The notes beneath the pieces are model-generated. The model saw only the letters and a program-made list of their open reading frames with translations. It was not told the origin of the DNA and made no database searches. 23,878 nucleotides of DNA from CAYLLT01 sp964591605 (lineage in GTDB: Bacteria; Planctomycetota; Phycisphaerae; UBA1845; PWPN01): positions 1-23,878 of the forward strand of contig CAZQEN010000080.1 of the NCBI GenBank assembly GCA_964591605.1, in the 5' to 3' direction. Shown piece after piece: positions 7,484 to 14,237 of the stretch. The translations under genes and the position numbers were made by a program. How positions within the stretch are numbered: the stretch's first letter is position 1; each line of letters opens with the position of its first letter.

Positions 7484-7762
7484 GCTTTCGTCGCTTTCGA
7501 TCCAGAACCGCCAGCTTTCGGATCACGCCCGTCTCGCGGACGCATTGAAGACATAGCCCAGGCTGTCGCACAGGGGCTTGGCATGCCACCGGCCGGCCCG
7601 ATCCCCACCACCTGGCCGCACCGCGATCACTCGAACGAGGCAGATGCGAAGTTCTGCTCAGGCTGCGGGAAGCCGCGCGCTGCTGGACGCCTCTGCCCCC
7701 ACTGCCATCAGCCCAGCGGGCCAGGCGCGCCGGTTCCGCGACCGGGCGGCAGCACACGGTGA
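7484..7762 (+). pseudogene. Zinc-ribbon C-terminal fragment (59-residue ORF from ATG 7583)
   Basis: A frame open from just after a TGA (7481) to TGA 7762. From ATG 7583 it encodes 59 residues including 'KFCSGCGKP' and 'LCPHCHQP', a four-cysteine zinc ribbon of the Cys-x2-Cys...Cys-x2-Cys type, followed by a Pro/Gly-rich tail. Upstream in the same frame 'RGRIEDIAQAVAQGLGMPP' also looks like real protein, but no ATG, GTG or TTG start precedes it before the stop. The simplest reading is the 3' end of a larger gene whose 5' part was lost, as such ribbons often end bacterial multi-domain proteins. A genuine 59-residue zinc-ribbon protein starting at ATG 7583 is possible, but I see no good ribosome site. 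It faces away from the truncated Rieske gene and runs toward the prepilin gene. I cannot name the parent family. Confidence 0.5.
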
Positions 7763-7891
7763 GAGCGTGTGCGAGAAAACCGCAGGGTCCGTGACTCGGG
7801 TCGAAGATTCCGGGCAGGTATGCGGGTTGCACTCGTTGATTCTGGCCGCGGCGCGACGCAATCCTTCTGGACGTATGAAAGTCTCTTCGGA

Positions 7892-8863
7892 CTACCAGGG
7901 CGGCTTGCTGCCCATGTTGTACATGAATTCCTGGAGAAAGCTGCTGTACACGCCGGAGCTGTCGATCCCAACGGGAGCAAGATCCACGGGCATGCCCACC
8001 TTGTGGAACAGCGTGGCAGCATCGGCAAGGCCGTTAAAGGTCGGAAACTCGACGTGCCCATCGACGTAGGCGACGTTCGATCTGCCCGAGCTGGACTTGG
8101 CGGCGAGCGGTTTGTTGCTGGAGGCCTTCGAGACGTCGGGACTCGAAGAAAGCGCATGTCTTGTGGAGATCTTGTCCTGGTAGTTGAAGTTGCCCTCCAG
8201 AAACGTCTGCTTGAAGTAATAGGGATGTTCTTCCACGAAGAGGAACATCTCGGACGGATGAAAACGCTTCGGACCCACGGTGTACAGCAGTTCGTTGTAA
8301 TTCGGCGGCTTGTAGGCCCTGGCGGTACCGGTCATTCTATCGGGATTCACATAGCCCAGATACGCATTCATGGAATAGGAATTCCGCCCGTCGCCGCCGC
8401 CGCCCGCAGGGGTCTGATCGGCGTCACCGACGTGATCCGAAGCGCACAGATAGACCTTTTCGTTGCGCACGTATCTGAAGATGGTCCCGCGGTTCGGGCA
8501 ATCACGGATGTATCTGGGATCGGATCGGCCGGTGTAGCCGACGTTACTCGCAGAGCCGTCCCAGACCCAGTTGGTGCTCTTCTCGCTGGCCGGATAGGGC
8601 GGCGGATACATGGCGGGATTCCCAAACACCGAGGCCTGTTCGTAAAACAGGCTCTGCGTGCCCGGAAGCCGTTTGTTCTCGGTGACATACTGATGTACCC
8701 CGAGCACCAACTGCCGCTGGCTGGTCTTGCACATGGCCGATTTGGCCGATTCACGAGCTCTGCGAAGCGAGGGGAGGAGGATGGCGACCAGCAACGCGAT
8801 GATGGCCACCACGACCAGGACTTCGATGAGGGTAAAGCCAACCCGTGAACGGCAGATACACAT
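7892..8863 (-). CDS. Prepilin-like protein with H-X9-DG-type C-terminal region (DUF1559-related)
   Basis: A 323-residue type-IV-prepilin-like protein. The N-terminus 'RVGFTLIEVLVVVAIIALLV' carries the class III cleavage site: Gly9|Phe10, Glu14 at +5, then a roughly 20-residue hydrophobic helix ending 'LLPSLRRARESA'. The C-terminal region holds 'SNVAYVDGHVEF', the core of the H-X9-DG tail seen in the very large planctomycete/Lentisphaerae families of such proteins. Expected location is the inner membrane, with the globular part outside after processing by a prepilin peptidase, which is not in this window. The start is ATG 8863, because 29 open codons upstream contain no prepilin leader; the ribosome site is weak. 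It is followed by fragments rather than pilus genes, so it is a stand-alone pseudopilin-like protein of unknown role. Confidence 0.92.
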   Translation of the reverse strand: MCICRSRVGFTLIEVLVVVAIIALLVAILLPSLRRARESAKSAMCKTSQRQLVLGVHQYVTENKRLPGTQSLFYEQASVFGNPAMYPPPYPASEKSTNWVWDGSASNVGYTGRSDPRYIRDCPNRGTIFRYVRNEKVYLCASDHVGDADQTPAGGGGDGRNSYSMNAYLGYVNPDRMTGTARAYKPPNYNELLYTVGPKRFHPSEMFLFVEEHPYYFKQTFLEGNFNYQDKISTRHALSSSPDVSKASSNKPLAAKSSSGRSNVAYVDGHVEFPTFNGLADAATLFHKVGMPVDLAPVGIDSSGVYSSFLQEFMYNMGSKPPW

Positions 8864-9247
8864 GGGAGCATCCCTTCTGGCGGAGTCCACTGAATCCTTT
8901 GTCGCGAAACCAGAACTGCGCGTGGATTCAACCTTCGCTTTCACATCCATCGGCTACAACGCTCCGCCCTCCGAAGCCTCCCCGGCTATCAGTTGATTCT
9001 ACCCTCCATTGCCTGTGACGCCCGCCAGTGGGCTGGCAGAATCCACACATGACGCACAGAAACCACTTTCGCCCTGGAGCAAACGATGCGATGAAAAACG
9101 GAAGCAAACAGCCGAGTCACAACTGTTTGCTTCTCGATTCCCCGACCATCATGCAGCTCTGCGAATGAATCGCTTGGTGTCCCGCAGCGGCTCTCGCGGA
9201 ATGGAACCGCCGCCGCATCCCGATTCAGTCACATCGCCGTCGCTTTT
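8864..9247. other. Gene-free spacer between two minus-strand genes
   Basis: Between the PEP-CTERM stop and the prepilin-like start I see no protein that holds up in any frame. The stretch contains the terminator of the PEP-CTERM gene (listed separately) and a small hairpin, GCCAG-TGGG-CTGGC (9024-9037). It should also hold the promoter of the prepilin-like gene, but no clear -35/-10 pair stands out. Confidence 0.6.
9094..9133 (-). terminator. Intrinsic terminator of the PEP-CTERM gene
   Basis: Read on the minus strand, an 11-base perfect stem (GAAGCAAACAG / CTGTTTGCTTC, 9101-9133) with an 11-base loop is followed after two bases by TTTTT. It lies 115 bases past the PEP-CTERM stop. On the plus strand no T-tract follows, so it acts in one direction and separates this gene from the prepilin-like gene. 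Confidence 0.8.
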
Positions 9248-10258
9248 TCAGGCGCCGCGCCTTCTGCGCATCACACCCACGCCAGCCAGAGCCAGGAGGG
9301 CCAGCGTCCCGGGCTCGGGAACATTCGGAATCCCGCTGTAATCCATGTTCCACGGCACGATCGGGTCGAGGTAACCCAGGTTGTTACCACTGCCGTCGCC
9401 GTAGTTGCCGGGGGTGTTGACTTCGACGTTCAGCCAGTCGAACTCAAGGTCACCCTCAGCAGTGCGTCCGAAGGGGCCGAACCCGGGCCCGAAGGAGCCC
9501 AGCAGAACGCCGCTGGATTGGCTGTTCGGGAGGGGGGCGCCGCTGTTATCCGGCATGTTGCCGTAGCTCCCATCGCGAGCAAGGTGGTTGATGAGCTTCG
9601 TCCAGTCGGCCGCGTTATTGCTCCAGCTCATGGCGGGGTTGTTGAGAACCCACACGTCATAGCGGGTCGTTCCGTCGTGGCTCGTGGTGAACGCATAGGT
9701 GCGGTACACCCCGACGTTGCCGCCGGGAACAGGCGTGACGCTGGTTGGGTACTCACGGAAATCAGTGGCCGCATTGTAATAGCCGCTGACACTGACCGCG
9801 TTGTCCTTGATACCCAGGACTCCGGTGTGGTTGCCATCCGAGGTCGAGTAACCGATGCCCACGCCCGCGTCGGGCGTGCCGTTGTTCTTGATGCGGGCCA
9901 CGACCGTGGCGCCGGCCTTGAATTGAGGCGTGCCGCCGCCCGGGTCCTCACCCATGTAGTAGCCCAGTTGAGAGGATTTGTACTCCGTCCCTGGGCCGTT
10001 TGGACCGTCGTGCAGTTCCAAGTCCACAAGTTGGAGGGCGGTACCGTTTCCGAACGTATCATCCGTGTAACTGTCGGGGTACCTCCCGGGGTCATTCCAG
10101 CCCATATGCCAGCCCGGGGTGGCGGCCTGGCTGGCGGTGTTGTCAGGTGTCAGGGCGCGGTCGCCCATGAAATCCACCTTATAGGTGTTCTGGGCGTTGG
10201 CGCCTGCCGTCATGCCGATCACGCCCATGAGCAGCAAAACGAACCGATCGTTCCTCAT
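9248..10258 (-). CDS. Secreted PEP-CTERM sorting-domain protein
   Basis: A 336-residue exported protein. The N-terminus 'MRNDRFVLLLMGVIGMTAGA' followed by NA is a Sec signal peptide with likely cleavage after residue 22. The last 24 residues, 'VPEPGTLALLALAG' plus a short hydrophobic run and 'MRRRRGA', form a PEP-CTERM sorting signal, known to be processed by an exosortase/archaeosortase-type system in bacteria that make exopolysaccharide; no exosortase is in the window. The body is rich in Gly, Asn, Asp and Thr with few Cys, consistent with a beta-sandwich surface or matrix protein, but I recognise no named domain. ATG 10258 has AAGGAG (10266-10271) at 7 bases, and a strong terminator lies 115 bases past the stop, so it appears to be its own unit. 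Confidence 0.92.
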   Translation of the reverse strand: MRNDRFVLLLMGVIGMTAGANAQNTYKVDFMGDRALTPDNTASQAATPGWHMGWNDPGRYPDSYTDDTFGNGTALQLVDLELHDGPNGPGTEYKSSQLGYYMGEDPGGGTPQFKAGATVVARIKNNGTPDAGVGIGYSTSDGNHTGVLGIKDNAVSVSGYYNAATDFREYPTSVTPVPGGNVGVYRTYAFTTSHDGTTRYDVWVLNNPAMSWSNNAADWTKLINHLARDGSYGNMPDNSGAPLPNSQSSGVLLGSFGPGFGPFGRTAEGDLEFDWLNVEVNTPGNYGDGSGNNLGYLDPIVPWNMDYSGIPNVPEPGTLALLALAGVGVMRRRRGA

Positions 10259-10342
10259 CGCTTTTCTCCTTTCCGCAAAGTCTGGCGATCATCACCTTGA
10301 CCGGCTCACGCGGCCGGGCGGGGTTGTGGGTAATGGCCAGAG

Positions 10343-10367
10343 AGGTCCCATCACAGCAAAGGTCCCA
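10343..10367. repeat. Short direct repeat upstream of the PEP-CTERM gene
   Basis: AGGTCCCA occurs at 10343-10350 and 10360-10367, a 17-base period, 85-109 bases upstream of the PEP-CTERM start and just past the stop of the Ig/dockerin-like gene. It could be a paired binding site on one DNA face or a chance repeat in GC-rich sequence. Confidence 0.25.
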
Positions 10368-10388
10368 GAGTTTCTGAAACGCCTCCCC

Positions 10389-13340
10389 TCAGTCGTCACA
10401 GGCCGGATCTGCAGGCACGTTGGCCTGGGTTGCACACTGCATGAATGCGAAGAAATCGGCGCGATCAATGTGGTCATCGGGCGGAGAACCGACCGAGGTG
10501 CCGGTTCGATCGAGACACAGGCACGTGTCCGGATCCGTCGGAATCGGACTGAACTGGCCAGAGTAGCATCGCTGGAAGAAGGCAAAGTCTTCCATGTCCA
10601 CATCGCCATCATCATCGGTGTCGGCAAATGGATTGTTATTGCACAGTCCGGGCACGAACGGATAGCGCGGGCTTCCCGCGTCAGACCAGTCCAAATCGTC
10701 CGGAGAGAATTCGCGCAAGACGTTCTGGGTGGTGAGCAACCCGAAGCCGTCGGCCATGGAGGCGTAGCAGAGATTGCGGGTGAAGGCGTCCTGCTGGCCT
10801 TTCCAGCCGCGGACCGGGCTGGGCAGGAACCCCTTGAACGCCAGATTCCCGCCTTCCCTCGGGTGCGCGGTGGTGTCGGCCCAGAACTCCATGGCCACCG
10901 GGGGCGGATTGCTGCCGTTCCCGTCGGTGAAGACGATCATCGTGTCTTCGGCGGCCGTATCCGCCAGCCGGAAAATGACGCTGTTGGGCAGGTACCACTC
11001 GGGGTGGCTCACCGCAAACGTGTCCCCGTTGATCAGAGTCCCATCAGCGGGGAGGCTTGTGAACGTATGGTTGAAGTACACCAGGTCGCCCAGCGGGCTG
11101 GAGGTATCGACGGTACCCAGCCGCTGGCTGATCATATAAACCTTGCCATTGCGTGGGTTGACGTCCACATTGACCGGCACCGCTCCGCGGTTAGCCGGTC
11201 CTTGATAGGTTCGCGCAACAGTCAGGTTCAGGTTGTATTCGATCGCCCGCCCGTTGCCGGTGTGCACCGTGTCGTTTGGGTCCAGGCCGACCAGCAGCGT
11301 GTTGCTGAAGGGGCTGTAGCGGATGTTGCCGACCAGTACGCTCGCGCCAAGCAGCGGTCTGATTTCCTGGGGAACCTCGCCGAACTGGTCGAACTCCCGG
11401 ATACTGATGCTGTCGTACGGTGTCTTGAGGTACGCAGCACCACCCTCGGCGCTATAGGCGATGGAATTAAAGGGACGGACCGCGAAGCACCGGTTATCGT
11501 TCGTGCCCGTGCCGGTGAAGGTCAGCGACCTCCAGCCTTCGATGTTGGTGAAGCCCGCGGTCACCAGGTTCATGGTGTCTTCTTCGTACAGCTCGATCTT
11601 TCCCGCCGTCGGGTATTGGGAGCCGGCCGGGTTCTCATAGTTTTTGATGGCGAAGAGCTCGTTGATGTAGAACCCGTTGTTGGTCGCGTCGCGGGTGGCC
11701 TGCACGTTCACGGTCCACTGTACGGTTGCGCTGGCCAGGCTGTTTTCTGCCTTCACGCTGAAGAGCACGCTGCTGCCAGCGAAACCGGCGCTGGGCCGCC
11801 AGTTGTAGATCTTGCCGGTCTGGTCGATCAGGGCTCCGGTGGGCGCCTGCAGCAATGACCAGGTCACCGGCGCGCCCTGCGTGACAGTCAACTGCCGGAT
11901 GTACTCGAACTGGGCGACAGTCTCATCCGGGTCGGGCGGAAGGTTGGCAATAACCGGCGTCAGGACGGTGGGCGGATAGGACGGGCTGTCGGCGTCGAGA
12001 TAGTAGGACACGCCCGGCCGATACTTGTTGACCTGGTTGTTGGCCTGGATCAGTCCAAAGCCGTCCGTTTGAGCGCCCCACTTGATTGTGCCGTCAAACG
12101 GCGTGAACTGCCCGTTCCAGCCGCTGTTGGGCCCGTCGAAGCGCCCCTTGAGCAGCAGATTGCCGTTGCCATCAACGCCGTGGTTGATCCAGAACTCCAG
12201 GGTGTTGGTCGTGCCGTTCATGAACACGACCAGCGTGTCATCGGCGGCGGTTGCGGCCGGGCGGTAGATCACGCAGTTGGGCGCGGACCACTGATTGTGG
12301 TCGGGCTGACCGTCAGCGGAAAAGGTCTGGCCGTTGACCAGCGTGGTGTAGACGCTGGTACTCCCGCCGGCGGTGCTGAACGCGACCAGATTGCCCAACT
12401 GCTGGTTGATCGCGTACAGGGCGCCGTTGCGCGAGTTGATGTCCAGATTGACCTGGCCGCCGAGGGTGTTCGGGCCCGTGTAGACGTTCAGGATCTGGGT
12501 CAGATCGATACTCAGTTCATAAACCACCAGGGCATCAAACGCCTCACTATTCCGGTCCACTCCGAAGAAAACGCTGTTGTGGAAGGCGCTGCCCCGGATA
12601 CCTCCTGACTGGGAGTTTGTGGCTGGCAGCCAGCCGGACATCAGGTGCGGCCAGCACTGGTACTGGACGTTGCCGTCGGACTTGAAGGCTCTGATATTCG
12701 CACCGTCGTGCGGCCCGGTGTCCCAGTTGGGATTATCCGTCGCCCCGGTCCAGTTCCGCAGCGTGTAGCACCAGGCATCGTTATTGGTTCCCGGCGGGTC
12801 CCCCGTCCCCGAGAAGGAAAGTGAAACCCAGCGTTCCCAGTTGGTGAAATCGCGGATCGCGTTCCCCTGCGAGTCGAACTCAGTGATCTTGCCGAAGCTG
12901 GTGGTCGGAGGATCATCGCGGAGCGCGTAGATGGACTGCGCGTTGAACCCGTTGTTGATGGGTGCGACCTGGACCACCCAGTTGACGGTGTTGCTTCCTT
13001 CGGCGTTGGTCGCGCGGACCTGGAAGTTGAAGGTCATGCCCAGATCGGCGGTGGTCGGCGTCCAGCCGGTGACCTTGCCGGTTGAGTCAATCTGCGCTCC
13101 GGCCGGATGGATCGGCGGATTGCCGAAATCCCAGGTCACCGGCGGGTCTCCCTGGCTGAGGGACAATTGACGAATGTATTCGGCGCCCGCACCGGTGGTG
13201 TCAATGTTCGGATTGGGCGGGGGCGGCGGCTGCGGCACCCCCGGAACGTTGGTGATAATCGGCGGCGCCGCCATCGTATGCGCGGACAGAAACAGCACGA
13301 ACAAGGTCGAATACAGCGCTGATCCCTTGAACGATCGCAT
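10389..13340 (-). CDS. Large secreted tandem-duplicated Ig-like protein with dockerin-like C-terminus
   Basis: A 983-residue exported protein. After a signal peptide ('LYSTLFVLFLSAHTMAA', residues 9-25) come two long, related modules. Module 1 (about 54-455) opens 'EYIRQLSLSQGDPPVTW' and closes 'YYLDADSPSYPP'. Module 2 (about 480-895) opens 'EYIRQLTVTQGAPVTW' and closes 'DLDWSDAGSPRYPF'. Each starts with a putative cadherin-like/Ig fold ('STGKVTGWTPTTADLG' against 'QTGKIYNWRPSAGFAG'), then a beta-rich stretch with a similar order of motifs. Residues 900-983 hold two Ca-binding-loop-like repeats, 'DTDDDGDVDMEDFAFFQRC' and 'DHIDRADFFAFMQC', the dockerin-type ending frequent in Phycisphaerae secreted proteins. 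ATG 13340 is chosen over the ATG five codons upstream because GGAGG (13347-13351) is 6 bases before it. The role is unknown; surface binding or matrix assembly is plausible. Confidence 0.88.
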   Translation of the reverse strand: MRSFKGSALYSTLFVLFLSAHTMAAPPIITNVPGVPQPPPPPNPNIDTTGAGAEYIRQLSLSQGDPPVTWDFGNPPIHPAGAQIDSTGKVTGWTPTTADLGMTFNFQVRATNAEGSNTVNWVVQVAPINNGFNAQSIYALRDDPPTTSFGKITEFDSQGNAIRDFTNWERWVSLSFSGTGDPPGTNNDAWCYTLRNWTGATDNPNWDTGPHDGANIRAFKSDGNVQYQCWPHLMSGWLPATNSQSGGIRGSAFHNSVFFGVDRNSEAFDALVVYELSIDLTQILNVYTGPNTLGGQVNLDINSRNGALYAINQQLGNLVAFSTAGGSTSVYTTLVNGQTFSADGQPDHNQWSAPNCVIYRPAATAADDTLVVFMNGTTNTLEFWINHGVDGNGNLLLKGRFDGPNSGWNGQFTPFDGTIKWGAQTDGFGLIQANNQVNKYRPGVSYYLDADSPSYPPTVLTPVIANLPPDPDETVAQFEYIRQLTVTQGAPVTWSLLQAPTGALIDQTGKIYNWRPSAGFAGSSVLFSVKAENSLASATVQWTVNVQATRDATNNGFYINELFAIKNYENPAGSQYPTAGKIELYEEDTMNLVTAGFTNIEGWRSLTFTGTGTNDNRCFAVRPFNSIAYSAEGGAAYLKTPYDSISIREFDQFGEVPQEIRPLLGASVLVGNIRYSPFSNTLLVGLDPNDTVHTGNGRAIEYNLNLTVARTYQGPANRGAVPVNVDVNPRNGKVYMISQRLGTVDTSSPLGDLVYFNHTFTSLPADGTLINGDTFAVSHPEWYLPNSVIFRLADTAAEDTMIVFTDGNGSNPPPVAMEFWADTTAHPREGGNLAFKGFLPSPVRGWKGQQDAFTRNLCYASMADGFGLLTTQNVLREFSPDDLDWSDAGSPRYPFVPGLCNNNPFADTDDDGDVDMEDFAFFQRCYSGQFSPIPTDPDTCLCLDRTGTSVGSPPDDHIDRADFFAFMQCATQANVPADPACDD

Positions 13341-14237
13341 CTCGAACCTCCGCATTCCCTTAGGCGCGCAACCAGACGATAGAACCAGAGTCCCGGATCA
13401 CCGCGCGCGAATCAATGGCGTTCGCGGCAGATTCTATTCGCCATGCCTGGGCGCTCTCTATCTGGATTCTGCTTCTTATGCCGGCACGGTCAGACAGCGC
13501 AGGAGCAACCGACCCGCCGACCGAATCGCGACTCTCGCCATCCCTCCTTTTCCTTCTGCAGTGCCCTGGACACGATTTGTGCGCCACGGCTGGGCGTAAA
13601 GTTTCACGTGTCACCTGCAGTATACCGCTATGCGAACTCGAAGCAAGGGAAAAAGATGACTCGTGACGGCTGGAAATCGGCCGGCCGAGGAGAAACGCGC
13701 ATAACATGCCCGAAATCCGAGACTTAAGGCCACGAAGGCGCGTCGACCCGGCGATTCCTGGGCCCCGGGGGTTCTCTATCCTGACTTCAGGGCCTCCCAA
13801 GCTCCGGTACTTGCGCCGAAACTTCGGCGTGTTCGACAACTCCATGATCCCCACGCAGGAAGATCCGCCCATGGTCAAGCATCACACGAGCATCCAGACG
13901 GCGAGGGGTCGCACCACCGTCAGCGGAAATACGGTACGCCGATCCGCAAGCGGCGGCAGAGAGATCATCAAACCCGGATCGCTACTGCTGCTGACTCTGG
14001 AATTGCTGTTATAGTAACGGCCGGGAGCCGGTCGATGCTACCCGGCCGCCGGAGGCCGCGGAGTGTCGATCGTGCGTGACGCAGCGCTCTGGTTGCCGCT
14101 GGCGCGAGCCTCGCAGCCGACCCGGCGGTATTGCGACGCCCCCCAGGGTTCCGGCCCCGGTGTTCGAGCCATCGAGTTGCAGCAAAGCCGCTGATCGAAG
14201 TCTGGTGCGTGTCCTTTTGATCACAAAGGTGTCGAGT
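13341..14237. other. 897-base divergent intergenic region, no supported gene
   Basis: This stretch separates the leftward Ig/dockerin-like gene from the rightward DUF4838 gene, so it should hold both promoters. Several frames of 80-170 codons are open, but their translations are Arg/Ser/Pro-rich, lack motifs, and have no good ribosome site. The frame at 13706-14014 ends in a Leu run that is not a believable membrane helix. One AT-rich patch at 14001-14016 contains TATAGT (14010-14015), a possible -10 for the DUF4838 gene, without a matching -35. An inverted repeat at 14018-14048 is listed separately. Confidence 0.5.
14018..14048. promoter_or_regulatory. GC-rich inverted repeat in the leader of the DUF4838 operon
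   Basis: CGGCCGGG and CCCGGCCG form an 8-base perfect stem with a 15-base loop, starting three bases after the possible -10 TATAGT and about 190 bases before the DUF4838 start. If the promoter is there, the stem sits at the very 5' end of the transcript or serves as an operator. No T-tract follows, so it is not an intrinsic terminator. Confidence 0.3.

Noticed and set aside
7769..8848. Plus-strand open frame of 359 codons
   Set aside because: It is antisense to the prepilin-like gene, which has a certain cleavage motif and C-terminal VDGH tail.
10185..11858. Long plus-strand open frame of 557 codons
   Set aside because: It is antisense to the Ig/dockerin-like gene, has no signal or domain, and reflects high GC content.
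13706..14014. 102-codon frame in the divergent intergenic region
   Set aside because: No ribosome site, no recognisable motif, and an end in a low-complexity Leu run; treated as non-coding.
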